Source of the DNA: Halorientalis persicus
Lineage (GTDB): Archaea; Halobacteriota; Halobacteria; Halobacteriales; Haloarculaceae
Assembly (NCBI RefSeq): GCF_900110215.1
Contig: NZ_FOCX01000004.1
Coordinates: 62,001-126,000 of the forward strand
Length of the DNA stretch: 64,000 nucleotides
Direction of reading: 5' to 3'
The notes beneath the pieces are model-generated. The model was not told the origin of the DNA. It did no database searches and saw only the letters and a list, made by a program, of their open reading frames with translations. A program made the translations under genes and the position numbers. Positions 52,036-61,743 of this stretch are shown one piece after another. Position 1 is the stretch's first letter. Each line of letters begins with the position of its first letter.

Positions 52036-52794
52036 CTACCAGCCCGCGGTGCCGACGAGACTGCTCAGGTAGATGCCGCCGAACAGCGTCGCGTTGTAGA
52101 GGCCGTGGACCAGCGCCGGGACGGTGAAGTTGTCCGTAATCTCGTAGACTGCACCGAAGATCAGGCTCGGGACGGTGAGGATGCTGATCGTGACCAGCGC
52201 CGCCTGTGGGGTGGCACCCACGAAGGAGACGACGTGGATCGGCGCGAACATCAGCGTGGCCAGCACGATGGCGGCCGCAGGGCCGAACTCCTCGCGGAAC
52301 CGACCCTGGATGACCCCGCGGAAGAGGAACTCCTCGCCGGGGCCGTTGAGCAGGAACACGAAGGGCAACAGGTAGGGGACGAACTCGGGATTCTCGGTGA
52401 CGACCTGTCCGGCCTGGTTCTCCGCGGCCGTCGTGCCGGTGATCTGGATGATGACACCGGCGATGCTGACGAGGACGAGCGCTCCGATCCACCCGGCGAC
52501 GATCACGCCGATCTGGCCGAGACTCGGGACGGTGGTCGGCACGAACTCCCGAACGCGCCGTCCACGGTACCGGAGGTAGGCGTAGCCGGCGACGGGAAAG
52601 CCCACGCCCTGGACGGCGATCAGGTTCAAGATCAGGAGACTCTGACTCGACAGTTCGAGTCCGAGACCAAAGATGAGAACGGCCATGAGGGTGAACAGCA
52701 CGGCCAGGCCGAGAACGATGCCGCCGATCGTGAGGCCCAGACCCGCCGTGAGCAGCCCGAGGCGTCGCCAGGGCAGCGCCGTCGATACGTCCAT
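52036..52794 (-). CDS. CPBP-family intramembrane metalloprotease
   Basis: 252 residues, about eight membrane helices. Motif 1 EEFLFRGVIQGRFREE contains the catalytic Glu-Glu and Arg; motif 2 lies in FAPIHVVSF (His) and motif 3 in FTVPALVHGLYNATLF (His). These are the active-site residues of CPBP (CaaX-type/Rce1-like) proteases. Substrate unknown; could process lipoproteins or pilin-like proteins. Start ATG 52794 gives MDVSTALPWRRLGLLTAG. Confidence 0.88.
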   Translation of the reverse strand: MDVSTALPWRRLGLLTAGLGLTIGGIVLGLAVLFTLMAVLIFGLGLELSSQSLLILNLIAVQGVGFPVAGYAYLRYRGRRVREFVPTTVPSLGQIGVIVAGWIGALVLVSIAGVIIQITGTTAAENQAGQVVTENPEFVPYLLPFVFLLNGPGEEFLFRGVIQGRFREEFGPAAAIVLATLMFAPIHVVSFVGATPQAALVTISILTVPSLIFGAVYEITDNFTVPALVHGLYNATLFGGIYLSSLVGTAGW

Positions 52795-52941
52795 ACCGAG
52801 TGTTCGTGTGACCGACCAAAATACCGGCGAGTTCTCATCGCCTGCCCGACGGTTTTGCTCGGGCGAGCGAACCGCCCGGCTCGCGGGCAAGGCCCGCTCG
52901 CATTTCGAGACTCTCCGTTCGGTCGAGTCTCGCGGCCCTCG

Positions 52942-54105
52942 TCAATCGTCCTCGGTGGTTACGTCGGCGGGCGACGGGTCACGACCATCGGGTGTGGTCC
53001 CAGTCCAGTCGAACCGCCGCTGGAAGTACAGCGCGACGTTGACTAGCGCGAGCAGGACGGGGACTTCGATCAGCGGGCCGACGACGGTCGTGAAGGCGAC
53101 CCCGGAACCGACGCCGAACACCGCGACCGCGACGGCGATGGCCAGCTCGAAGTTGTTCGAGGCGGCCGTGAAACCGATGGCCGTCGTCGTCGAGTAGTCC
53201 GCGCCGATGCCCTTGCCCATGCCGAAGCTGACGAGGAACATCACGACGAAGTAGATCGTCAGCGGGACGGCGATGAGCAACACGTCACCGGGCGCGGCGA
53301 CGATGTTCTCGCCCTGCGTCGCGAACATCACGATCACCGTAAAGAGGAGCGCGACCAGCGTCAGGGGATCGATCTTCGGGACGAACTGTTCGTCGTACCA
53401 CCGCTCGCCCTTCCACCGGGTCCCGGCGTAGCGGGTGAGGAAGCCGCCGGCGAAGGGGATGCCGAGGAAGATCACGATGGCCTCGAACACCTGCATCGGC
53501 GTCACGTCGAAGGTCTGGATGCCGGCGACCAGCGCGTCCATGCCCAACAGCGGCGGCAGGAACAGGCCGAAAAACCAGACGTAGACCCCGTAGGTGAGGA
53601 TCTGGAAGAGGCTGTTGAACGCGACGAGGCCGGTGACGTACTCGGTCGAGCCCTCGGCCAGTTCGTTCCAGACCAACACCATGGCAATACAGCGAGCCAT
53701 GCCGATGAACACGAGCCCGAGGAAGTACTCCGGCCGCGCGGGCAGGCCGGGGACGAGGCCGCTGAAGAACACGACCGCGAGCCCGAACATCAGCGTCGGG
53801 CCGATGAGCCAGTTCTGGACGAGGCTCAGACTCAGCACGCGCCAGTTGCTGAAGACCGCGCGCAACTGGGAGTAGTCGGCCTTGGCCAGCGGCGGGTACA
53901 TCATCGCGATCAGCCCGATCTCCACGAGATGGAAGTCCTGGATCGGACTCGTTACCTCGGGCGCGACGAAGCCCAGACCGACCCCGGCGGCCATCGCGCC
54001 GAAGATCCAGACGGTGAGGTACTTGTCGAGAAAGTCCATCGACCGCGGGTCGCCACAGCTCTCACACTCACAGTCCGGGCCGTGGTCGTGGGCGGCGTTA
54101 CTCAT
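52942..54105 (-). CDS. acr3: arsenite efflux transporter, ACR3 family
   Basis: Exports arsenite produced by ArsC. 387 residues, ten membrane helices. Conserved ACR3 Cys in GMARCIAMVLVWNELAEG and FTAASNNFELAIAVAVAVFG. The N-terminus has a haloarchaeal HDHGPDCECESCGDP extension with three Cys and two His, a possible As(III) or metal-binding site (inference). Start overlaps the arsC stop by 8 nt. Last gene of arsR-arsC-acr3. Confidence 0.95.
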   Translation of the reverse strand: MSNAAHDHGPDCECESCGDPRSMDFLDKYLTVWIFGAMAAGVGLGFVAPEVTSPIQDFHLVEIGLIAMMYPPLAKADYSQLRAVFSNWRVLSLSLVQNWLIGPTLMFGLAVVFFSGLVPGLPARPEYFLGLVFIGMARCIAMVLVWNELAEGSTEYVTGLVAFNSLFQILTYGVYVWFFGLFLPPLLGMDALVAGIQTFDVTPMQVFEAIVIFLGIPFAGGFLTRYAGTRWKGERWYDEQFVPKIDPLTLVALLFTVIVMFATQGENIVAAPGDVLLIAVPLTIYFVVMFLVSFGMGKGIGADYSTTTAIGFTAASNNFELAIAVAVAVFGVGSGVAFTTVVGPLIEVPVLLALVNVALYFQRRFDWTGTTPDGRDPSPADVTTEDD

Positions 54106-54550
54106 CGGCAGCCACCTCCGTCGCACCGTCCCGTTCGACCACTCGTTCGATCTCGTCGAAGAGGTCACCGACGCGGCTCTCGATCTCGTCACGGATCTCG
54201 CGCACGTCGTCGAGGTCCTGTCCGTCCGGATCGTCGAGTGCCCAGTCGCGGACGTCCGGCCCGTCCGCGTCCAGTTCGAGCGTCGAACAGCCCATCGTCG
54301 CGACGTAGTCACAGGCGTGCAACTCCTCGGTGCCGATCTCGCGGGGCTCCCGGCCCGAGAGGTCGAATCCGGCCTCGTCCATGATCTCGATCACTTCGTC
54401 GTGGACTTCCTCGGCTGGGTGGGTGCCGCCGGTCAGAATCTCGACCTCGTCTTCGAGTCCGCGCTCCTCGCGTTCCCGTTCGGCGAAGGCCGTCGACATC
54501 TGGGACCGGCCGGCGTTCTGGACGCAGACGAAGGCGACGCGGACGGTCAT
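54098..54550 (-). CDS. arsC: thioredoxin-coupled arsenate reductase
   Basis: Reduces arsenate to arsenite. 150 residues; low-molecular-weight phosphatase-type fold with P-loop CVQNAGRSQ (Cys9) and a redox pair Cys80/Cys88 in HACDYVATMGCS, matching the staphylococcal-type ArsC triad. Overlaps arsR by 4 nt and acr3 by 8 nt. Confidence 0.93.
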   Translation of the reverse strand: MTVRVAFVCVQNAGRSQMSTAFAEREREERGLEDEVEILTGGTHPAEEVHDEVIEIMDEAGFDLSGREPREIGTEELHACDYVATMGCSTLELDADGPDVRDWALDDPDGQDLDDVREIRDEIESRVGDLFDEIERVVERDGATEVAADE

Positions 54551-54942
54551 CGCTCACCCCGCGTGTCGTCCAGCGCGGCGAGCAGTGCCTCGGCCCGCTC
54601 GGTCGCCTCGTAGTAGCGCCAGGTGCCGTCCTTCCGCCGGGTCACGAGCCCGGCCTCCCGGAGGTCCGAGAGCGCGTGACTGATCGCGCTGTCGCTCACG
54701 TCGACGACGGGGTCGATCTCACAGACACAGAGTTCCCGCCCGGCCGCCGTCAGCAGCCGCACGATCTCGTAGCGCGTGTCGTCGCCCAGCGTCTTCAGCG
54801 CGTTCAGATCGCCCGTGTAGTCGTCGCCGGCCACGGACGACCGATACTCCCTGAGCGTGTCCAGCCGTTCCTCCACGTCGGCGGCACAGCACTCCCCCGA
54901 CTCCTCGGTGATGAGCCGCTCGATCCGCTCGGTCTCGCTCAC
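54547..54942 (-). CDS. arsR: ArsR-family arsenic-responsive repressor
   Basis: 131 residues from the GTG at 54942. Winged helix with metal-binding ELCVCEID (Cys72, Cys74) and the DNA-recognition helix SDSAISHALSDLREAGLV. An N-terminal GECCAADVEE adds Cys18/Cys19. I chose the GTG because a TCTATATG box lies about 28 nt upstream (leaderless); a TTG 18 nt further up is the alternative. Controls the arsC-acr3 operon that follows. Confidence 0.92.
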   Translation of the reverse strand: MSETERIERLITEESGECCAADVEERLDTLREYRSSVAGDDYTGDLNALKTLGDDTRYEIVRLLTAAGRELCVCEIDPVVDVSDSAISHALSDLREAGLVTRRKDGTWRYYEATERAEALLAALDDTRGER

Positions 54943-54953
54943 ACTTGCATATC

Positions 54954-54975
54954 TGAGCAACTGTTCATATAGACT
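54954..54975 (-). promoter_or_regulatory. arsR promoter and candidate ArsR operator
   Basis: TATA box AGTCTATATG on the minus strand (54966-54975) followed by an imperfect dyad TGAACAGTTGCTCA (54954-54967; 5 of 7 pairs match). The dyad sits between TATA and the start codon, where a bound ArsR would block transcription start. Confidence 0.5.
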
Positions 54976-55070
54976 TGTCGGATCGCGGGGCGGGCCGTCG
55001 CGACAGCCGCCCGGTCGTCACGCCATACGGCTCCTGTCTCTCGGTTACACTTTCACTCCGGGTGGGGCGA

Positions 55071-55080
55071 GCCTTTATGA
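55071..55080 (+). promoter_or_regulatory. TATA box of the rpa3 operon
   Basis: CTTTATGA lies about 27 nt before the ATG at 55102. That distance favours leaderless initiation at 55102, though the family-conserved start is at 55141. Confidence 0.45.
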
Positions 55081-55101
55081 CCGAAGGCGACCAACCGTCG
55101 A

Positions 55102-56073
55102 ATGCCTCCCATTGAAAACGACGCGGAGGCAGTGAGAGCAATGACAGATTTGCGTACCCAGGCGGAAGAGATACACGAGCAGTTTTCAGATCAGCTGGAG
55201 ATCGACGTGGACGACGTCCACGAGCGACTGGAGACGCTGGTCGACGAGTACAAGGTGCCCCTCGACGAGGCGCGGCGCAGCGTCACGAGCACGTACCTCG
55301 ACGAAGCGGGCATGGACCGCGAGGAGCTGTCGGGCGGCGGCGGCAACGAGCAGGTCCAGGTCAGCGACGTGGACGCGGCCGAACAGTGGGTCGACCTGAC
55401 GGCGAAGGTCGTCGAACTGTGGGAGCCAAACAGCGACGCGGTGGCACAGGTCGGCCTGCTCGGCGACGAGACGGGCACGATCAAGTTCACGAAGTGGTCG
55501 AAGTCGGACCTGCAGGAACTCGAAGAGGGGGAGGTCTACCACCTGCGGAACGTCGTGACCGACGAGTACCAGGGTCGGTTCTCGGTCAAACTGAACCGGA
55601 CGACGGTGATCGAGGACGCCGAGGAAGACATCGAGGTCGGCGACGACGACACGACCGTGGAGGGCGCGCTGGTGGACATCCAGAGCGGCTCGGGGCTCAT
55701 CAAGCGCTGTCCCGAGGAGGACTGTACGCGCGTGCTCCAGAACGGCCGCTGTTCGGAACACGGCGAGGCCGAAGGCGAGTTCGACCTCCGGATCAAGGGG
55801 GTGCTCGACGACGGCGAGGACGTCCACGAGGTGATCTTCGACAAGGAAGCCACGGAGGACTTCACGGGGATCACGCTCGAAGAGGCCAAAGAGATGGCCA
55901 TGGACGCGCTGGACACCACCGTCGTGGCCGACAAGATGCGCAAGGAGACGCTGGGTCGGTACTACCGGGTGACGGGGCCGACCTTCAGCCGGTACGTCCT
56001 GGCCGACGAGGTCGAGGAGCTGGACGGGCCGGTCGATGCCGAAGAGACGCTCATCAAAGCGAGGTCGATCTAA
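55102..56073 (+). CDS. rpa3: RPA3-type single-stranded DNA-binding protein
   Basis: Coats ssDNA in replication and repair. 323 residues: an N-terminal helical domain, one OB fold (~95-190: TAKVVELWEPNSDAVAQVGL, KFTKWSKSDLQELEEGEVY) and a zinc finger CPEEDCTRVLQNGRCSEH, the layout of haloarchaeal RPA3. The start is ambiguous: ATG 55102 is leaderless from a TATA box, while ATG 55141 gives the family N-terminus MTDLRTQAEE and has GGAGG 10 nt upstream. The partner rpap3 follows by 1 nt. Confidence 0.93.
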   Translation: MPPIENDAEAVRAMTDLRTQAEEIHEQFSDQLEIDVDDVHERLETLVDEYKVPLDEARRSVTSTYLDEAGMDREELSGGGGNEQVQVSDVDAAEQWVDLTAKVVELWEPNSDAVAQVGLLGDETGTIKFTKWSKSDLQELEEGEVYHLRNVVTDEYQGRFSVKLNRTTVIEDAEEDIEVGDDDTTVEGALVDIQSGSGLIKRCPEEDCTRVLQNGRCSEHGEAEGEFDLRIKGVLDDGEDVHEVIFDKEATEDFTGITLEEAKEMAMDALDTTVVADKMRKETLGRYYRVTGPTFSRYVLADEVEELDGPVDAEETLIKARSI

Positions 56074-56074
56074 C

Positions 56075-56692
56075 ATGGCAGCAGTCCCATCCCGCGAGGT
56101 CGCACGGCGCGTGTTCGCCCGCGAGTTCAACGACGCGAGCTACACGTTCAAGGAATCGGACGACGAACGCGCGCCGGTCTACCTGTTGCTCCCGACGGGC
56201 GAGCGGGCCAATCGGATCTTCCTGGTCGGCACGCTCACCGAGACCGAGGACGTGGGCGAGGACAGCGAGTACTGGCAGGGTCGGGTCGTCGATCCCAACG
56301 GTAACACGTTCTTCATGTACGCCGGGCAGTACCAGCCCGACGCCGCCTCGATGCTCCGGGAACTCGAACCGCCGGCGTACGTCTCGGTCGTCGGCAAACC
56401 CCGGACCTACGAGACCGACGACGGCGAGGTGAACGTCTCGGTTCGGCCCGAATCGATCACTACCGTGGGCGAGGCCACCCGCGACCGCTGGGTCGTCGAG
56501 ACCGCCGAGCGAACGATCGAGCGGATCCAGGAGTACCAGGCCGCCGACGGGGAAGACGGCGCGGCCGTCGACGAGTACGTCTCGATGGCCCGCGAGGAGT
56601 ACGACCTGCCGGTCGAGAACTACCGGCGGGCCGCCACCGAGGCCCTGGAGAGTCTCGAAGCGGACGACGAGCAGGTCGAAGCCTCTCCCTGA
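56075..56692 (+). CDS. rpap3: RPA-associated protein RPAP3
   Basis: 205 residues, COG3390-type RPA-associated protein that forms a complex with RPA3. Conserved segments: REVARRVFAREFNDASYTF at the start, RIFLVGTLTETEDVG, YWQGRVVDPNGNTFFMYAGQ and PPAYVSVVGKPRTYE, an OB-like fold. Start ATG 56075 is directly after the rpa3 stop. Confidence 0.93.
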   Translation: MAAVPSREVARRVFAREFNDASYTFKESDDERAPVYLLLPTGERANRIFLVGTLTETEDVGEDSEYWQGRVVDPNGNTFFMYAGQYQPDAASMLRELEPPAYVSVVGKPRTYETDDGEVNVSVRPESITTVGEATRDRWVVETAERTIERIQEYQAADGEDGAAVDEYVSMAREEYDLPVENYRRAATEALESLEADDEQVEASP

Positions 56693-56789
56693 CACGACCG
56701 GGCCGCGCTCGACTTTCTTTCACCCGCCACGGTGACGTGCGAGCGTCTGACAAACCTTCAAGTAGGAGTAGTGACGAGTTGGGCATACG

Positions 56790-57236
56790 ATGGGCAACAA
56801 GAACAAGACGATCTCCTTTCGCGTGAGCCAGGAGAAGTTCGAGACGCTCCGCGAGATCGCCGAGGAGCGGGATCTCTCGCTCTCGGCCGTCTTCCGCGAC
56901 TACGTGGACCTGCTCGTTGCCCACGACGGCCAGGTCGAGGTCGTCCCGGAACACGAGATCACGGAGAGTACAGACACGAGCGACGGGACGAGCTTCCCGC
57001 CGAAAGTCGAAGTGCCAAAGAGTTTCGTCCGCGAACACGAGCGGCTGGAACTGGAGGCCGAACACCTCCGCGAGCAACTGGAGGAACACAAACGCTACGT
57101 GACGAAGCTCCGGCAGGAACTCGACGCCCACGAGGACGGTGAAGAGGTCATCCAACTCGAAGATTTAGACGGCGAGGAGGAAGAAGACGACGAACCGTCC
57201 TATCGGATCGGCAGTAGCTTCGACGAGTCGCTCTGA
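56790..57236 (+). CDS. ribbon-helix-helix protein with coiled-coil tail
   Basis: 148 residues. An N-terminal RHH DNA-binding motif (KTISFRVSQEKFETLREIAE, LSLSAVFRDYVDLLV). A linker, then a coiled coil (~80-115: EHERLELEAEHLREQLEEHK) and an acidic tail. Dimeric or oligomeric DNA-binding protein of unknown target; widespread in haloarchaea. Its stop is 19 bp from the stop of the convergent sensor gene. Confidence 0.82.
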   Translation: MGNKNKTISFRVSQEKFETLREIAEERDLSLSAVFRDYVDLLVAHDGQVEVVPEHEITESTDTSDGTSFPPKVEVPKSFVREHERLELEAEHLREQLEEHKRYVTKLRQELDAHEDGEEVIQLEDLDGEEEEDDEPSYRIGSSFDESL

Positions 57237-57255
57237 CCCGGCTGTCTCGGTTCTA

Positions 57256-60200
57256 TCACTCGATATTTCCTGTGCCGGTCGAGAACAGTTGTTCCATGAG
57301 CCGTTGCTGGGCGAGTCTGAGGTGGCGGTTGATGGTGGGCTGTGCGACACCTAGCATCGCGGCGAGCTCCTCGCCCGTCGTCTCGCGGGGCTGTTCGAAA
57401 AAGCCCGCGAGGTAGGCGGTTTCGAGCACTTCGCGCTGGCGGTCGGTGAGTGTCTCGAACAGCGTCGTGACGAGTTCCCGCCTGGTGTGGGTGCTGCGCT
57501 CGACGTGTCGCCGGGCGACGAGTTCGACGCTGGGGTGGTCCTCCTGGAGCATCTCGACGAACTCGCGCACGTCGGTGCCGGTCGGGAGGTCGACGACCAC
57601 GTCCATGCCGGTGTGGTCGGCGGTGATGGACTGGGGGCGGCCGCCGTGGCTGACGAGTTTCGCGGCGACCAGCGGGGCGGCGGTCGTCACCTCGAACAGG
57701 GAGCCGTCGGCGTCGCTGATCAGGCGACTGTCGGTCACGGAGACGAGGCCGTCCAGCACGTCGCGGACGGCGTCGGGGTCGGCGTCACGCGCGACGAAAA
57801 AGACCCGGTCGTCGTCGTCGGGGACGCTGGCCAGTCCCTCGTACTCGACGCGGCAGTCGGCCTCGCGGGCGATGCGGGCCAGCAGGTCGTCGGCGTCCTC
57901 GAACCGGAGGTCGAGTTCGAGCAGGGTCTCGGCGTGGAGCGCCTGGCGGGTCTTGGCGGCGGTGATCGAGTTGGCGATGGTCTCGCCGAGTTCGGCGAAC
58001 ACGGAGCGTTCGAGGTCGCCGAATGCACCGGGTTCGGTGGCGTAAACCCCGAGGACGCCGTAGGAGTACTCGTCGAAGACGAGGGGGACGGCGATCGCCG
58101 AGTGGAAGTCGTGAGCGAGTGCGGGCTTGCGCCATCCCTCCCGTCGGAGGTCGTCGACGACGTTCTCGACGACGACGGGGGAGTCGGTCCGGGCGGCCTG
58201 CCAGGCCGGTTCCGGGGTGGCCGCACTGCCGTCGGCGGCGATGGCATCGAGGTAGCTCTCGCCCTCGCCGGCCCACTGGCGGGCGGTGACGGACTCGCCG
58301 TCCGGAGCGAGTGTGCCGATCCAGGCGAAGCCGATGGTGTCGTCGGCGACCAGTCGCTCACAGACCGCACGCTCGATCTCTTCGTGGGTGTGCGTGCCGA
58401 TCAGCGACTGGTCGATCGAGCGGATGATCTCGGTGATCTGGATCTGTCGGCGGAGACGCTCGTTTTGCGCTTTGAGTTCGGCGTCACGTTCTCGGAGCGT
58501 CGCCTCGCTGTCCAGTCGGTCCAGCGCGGCCTCGGTGGTCGCCACGAGCGTCTCGACGAGCTGGCGAGTGGTGCCGTCGATCCGTCCGTCCCGCGAGAGG
58601 GCGACGAACACGCCGTGGTCGCCGATGGGGACGAGGACGCCGTTCCGGACGCCGTCGTCGAACAGCCCCGTGTCGTCGGTCGCCTCACCGTCCTCGACCA
58701 CGGTCCGGGTCTCGGTGACGAAGGTGTCCCAGACGAGCGAATCGTCGTCGCCGACGGTGACCGCGGGCGGCCCGTCGTAGAGGTCGGTGAATGACTCGGT
58801 GCACGCGACCGGTTCGAGCGTGTTCGTCTCGTCGTCGAGCAGGTAGATGCCGACGGTGTGCGTGTCGACGACCTCGGTCGCAACGTCGAGGACCAGTTCG
58901 GTCACGTCGCTCTCGGTTTCGGTTCCTAGCAGGCGGCGGGCCGCGTCGTGGAGCGACTGCAGGGCCAGCTCGCGCTCCTTCCGGTCGGTGACGTCCATGA
59001 TGACGCCCTCGAGCGCCTGGAGGTCGCCGTCGTCGAACACACCGCGGCCCTGTTCCCAGAGCCAGCGGCGCTCGCCGTCGGCGTCCTCGATCCGGTAGGT
59101 GACCTGGAAGGGGTCCCGGCGGTCGATGGCGCGCTGGACTTCGGCCCAGATTTCGTCGTTGTCGTCGTCGATGACCTCTTCGGCCCAGTTTACGTCGCTG
59201 TCCTCGATCGCCTCGGGCTCGTAGCCGGTCACGGCGCGACACCCCTCGCTGACGAACTCGAAGGGCCAGTCCGGTTCGTTCGCACAGCGATAGACCATGC
59301 CGGGGATGTTGCCGATCAGCGTCGAGAGTTCCCGTTCCCGTTCGCGGAGCTGTGCTTCGCGCGCTTCGCGCTCGCTAACGTCCCGGCCGATGCCGGCGAT
59401 GGCAGGTTCGCCGTCGGGGGTCTGTACCTGCGTCGCCACGAACTCGTAGGGGAGTCGTTCCCCGTCGCTGGTCAGGAGGTCCGCTTCGAAGCGAGTGCGC
59501 CCGGTTTCGGCCACTTCGTCGACTGCCGTCTCGATCTCGCTCCGGTCGCTCTCGGCGAAGAAGTCGGTGGCGTGCATCGAGGCGATCGCCGCGTCGTCGT
59601 AGCCGGTCACGTCCACCAGGCTCTCGTTCCACCGATCGAGGGTGCCGTCCCGGTCGAGCGCGTAGAACACGTCGTCGATGGCGTCGAGGATGTCGTCCGT
59701 GAACTCTTTGTAGCGTTCGAGTTCTCGCTCTTTGGCCTTGCGCTCGGAGATGTCCCGGCTGATTCCGATGGTGCCGACGATCTCACCGTTCTCGTCGCGG
59801 AACGGATACTTGTTGTCGAGGAAGACGGCTTTCTCGCCGTCGATACGCCGGATCCGCTCGACGACGATGGACTCGCCGGTTTCGAGGATCTCCCGGTCGT
59901 CCTCGCGGATCGAGGCCGCACTCTCCTCGTCGAACAGATCGTGGTCGGTCTTGCCGACGATCTCGTCCCGGTCGAGGCCGAAGAAGTCGGCGCTGGCCTC
60001 GTTGGCGAACTGGTAGTTGCCCTCGCGGTCTTTGATGTATATGGGGTCGATCGTGTTCTCGACGATGGCCTTGAGCTGGCGCTCGCGTGCTCTGCGCTCT
60101 GTCACGTCGCGTGCGACCGCGACGACACCCTCGAATTCACCGTCGACGGTCAGGCGTGTCATCCGGTACTCGACGACTGCGTGCCCGGCGTTCGGATACG

Positions 60201-61212
60201 CCGACTCGTACTCCCCGCGAATCTCCGCTCTCTGCCCGTCGACCAGTTCCTGGTATGGGTCGCCGTCGGCGTCCGCTCGGACCTGCTCGACGAGGTGGCT
60301 CTGCCTGCCCTCGAGGTCCTCGGGGGTCGTCCCGTAGAAGTTCGCGAGCGCCTGGTTGGCGACTTCGAACCGCCCGTCCGCGTCGTAGATACAGGCTGAG
60401 TCCCGCATCGCGTTCACCATGCTCCGGTACCGTTCGAGGGTTCGCTCGTGTTCTTTGCGCTCGGTCACGTCACGGGCCGAGACGACCAGCGACACCACCT
60501 CGCCGTCCTCGGTGACGGGTCGAATCGTCCCTTCCCTGCTGAACCGCTCGCCGTTCGCGTCGGTGAGGTCAGCCCCGTACCCGACGTACTCGCCGCTGGC
60601 CGCCCGTTCGATCTTTCTCCGGATCATCGACTGTGCCTCCTCGTCCCCCGCCCACCACGGCGTCTCCCAGAAGGGAACGCCAGCCACGGCGTCCGCGTCC
60701 GCGTCGATGTAGGACATCGCGGTGTCGTTGCTCCGCCGGTGGGTCCCGTCGGGATCCAGCAGTCCGACGAGCATCTCCGGGTCCTGAAAGACGGCCTCGA
60801 ACCGGCGCTTGTCACGTGGGACCGCTGGCACTTCGCGGTCGGTGGCTGTCTCTGGGTCGTCAGCGGCTGCCAGTGCCGTCGCCAGTTCGTCGAGTTCGGT
60901 CGCGAGTTCGCCGACGCTGTCGTCACGGTCGGTCGGCAGGTCGAGGTCGTAGTTGCCGGCTTCGAGCCGTCGCACCTGTTCGATCAGGCGGTCGATGACG
61001 CCATCGGCGTCGTGATCGACCGCGAGCCCCACGAACAGTACCGGGACGATACCCTCACCGGCGGCTCTCCCGGCGAGCCATCGGAGCCACGCCCCGCCGG
61101 AGACCGCCAGCCACACACTCCCGACGGCCACGAGTATGACCGCCAGGACCCAGTGCCATCCTCGTCCCGGTCGCCCCCAGCCGACCGGATGACAGCGAAC
61201 GCGAGCGCACAC
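57256..61212 (-). CDS. giant membrane-linked PAS/GAF sensor with Bat-HTH output
   Basis: 1,318 residues from a GTG at 61212. Two close hydrophobic segments (~18-58), a HAMP-like region (~62-105), five PAS modules (each ending RDVTERK-type: RDVTERK, RDVTERR, RDISERK, RDVSERE, MDVTDRK), two GAF domains (~710-860 and ~890-1040), a Bat/BAT domain and a C-terminal HTH_10 (LTDRQREVLETAYLAGFFEQ; GVAQPTINRHLRLAQQRLM). There is no histidine kinase. It probably senses redox, light or gas and directly regulates transcription. The start is uncertain: no in-frame ATG lies before the first helix; GTG 61212 is the best candidate. Confidence 0.85.
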   Translation of the reverse strand: MCARVRCHPVGWGRPGRGWHWVLAVILVAVGSVWLAVSGGAWLRWLAGRAAGEGIVPVLFVGLAVDHDADGVIDRLIEQVRRLEAGNYDLDLPTDRDDSVGELATELDELATALAAADDPETATDREVPAVPRDKRRFEAVFQDPEMLVGLLDPDGTHRRSNDTAMSYIDADADAVAGVPFWETPWWAGDEEAQSMIRRKIERAASGEYVGYGADLTDANGERFSREGTIRPVTEDGEVVSLVVSARDVTERKEHERTLERYRSMVNAMRDSACIYDADGRFEVANQALANFYGTTPEDLEGRQSHLVEQVRADADGDPYQELVDGQRAEIRGEYESAYPNAGHAVVEYRMTRLTVDGEFEGVVAVARDVTERRARERQLKAIVENTIDPIYIKDREGNYQFANEASADFFGLDRDEIVGKTDHDLFDEESAASIREDDREILETGESIVVERIRRIDGEKAVFLDNKYPFRDENGEIVGTIGISRDISERKAKERELERYKEFTDDILDAIDDVFYALDRDGTLDRWNESLVDVTGYDDAAIASMHATDFFAESDRSEIETAVDEVAETGRTRFEADLLTSDGERLPYEFVATQVQTPDGEPAIAGIGRDVSEREAREAQLRERERELSTLIGNIPGMVYRCANEPDWPFEFVSEGCRAVTGYEPEAIEDSDVNWAEEVIDDDNDEIWAEVQRAIDRRDPFQVTYRIEDADGERRWLWEQGRGVFDDGDLQALEGVIMDVTDRKERELALQSLHDAARRLLGTETESDVTELVLDVATEVVDTHTVGIYLLDDETNTLEPVACTESFTDLYDGPPAVTVGDDDSLVWDTFVTETRTVVEDGEATDDTGLFDDGVRNGVLVPIGDHGVFVALSRDGRIDGTTRQLVETLVATTEAALDRLDSEATLRERDAELKAQNERLRRQIQITEIIRSIDQSLIGTHTHEEIERAVCERLVADDTIGFAWIGTLAPDGESVTARQWAGEGESYLDAIAADGSAATPEPAWQAARTDSPVVVENVVDDLRREGWRKPALAHDFHSAIAVPLVFDEYSYGVLGVYATEPGAFGDLERSVFAELGETIANSITAAKTRQALHAETLLELDLRFEDADDLLARIAREADCRVEYEGLASVPDDDDRVFFVARDADPDAVRDVLDGLVSVTDSRLISDADGSLFEVTTAAPLVAAKLVSHGGRPQSITADHTGMDVVVDLPTGTDVREFVEMLQEDHPSVELVARRHVERSTHTRRELVTTLFETLTDRQREVLETAYLAGFFEQPRETTGEELAAMLGVAQPTINRHLRLAQQRLMEQLFSTGTGNIE

Positions 61213-61442
61213 CCGTTCCTCTACGGACAGCAGGTTGAAAAATCTACACGATCGTTGAACGAAATCGACACGGAACCGCCGAGAAGTGGCAACCGGTGCA
61301 GCACACTCCCGTGCAGGTGCCGACCGAACCCGACGAACCCGCCGCAATCGACAGCCCAGCGCCGACGGATCGGCCGACGGAACGGCCGTCGACACGGTGG
61401 GGCTATACACATAGCGTCCGGATCGGACCGGTGGCTCGGCAT

Positions 61443-61739
61443 ATGTTGGAGAGACGGATGGTGACGGGTCCCCTTCGAGCGTGTATGGGAGCGCACTCTC
61501 GACCGAAGACGGCCGAGCGGTTCAGCACGCGGGTGATCGAGGCAATCGCGGACGTACGTGGTGTCGACCCGACCGAACTCGACGTTCCGCTGTACTGGGA
61601 GATCGACCTCGAAGCACTGGACCGGCTCTGTGGCGGCGACACCGACGACATCGCAGTCACCTTCACCTACGACGGCACGACGGTGACGGTCCACGGCGAC
61701 GGTCGTATCGAGGTCGGCGGCGCGGTCTACGAGGCCTGA
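61443..61739 (+). CDS. HalOD1-domain protein
   Basis: 98 residues from the ATG at 61443, with the HalOD1 output-domain pattern STRVIEAIADVRGVDPTELD, YWEIDLEALDRLC and VTFTYDGTTVTVHGDGRIEV. HalOD1 domains are haloarchaeal signalling outputs of unknown mechanism. A GCTATAC box (~61402-61408) sits ~35 nt upstream, favouring this start over in-frame ATGs at 61296 and 61458. First gene of a three-gene operon. Confidence 0.8.
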   Translation: MLERRMVTGPLRACMGAHSRPKTAERFSTRVIEAIADVRGVDPTELDVPLYWEIDLEALDRLCGGDTDDIAVTFTYDGTTVTVHGDGRIEVGGAVYEA

Positions 61740-61743
61740 TACC

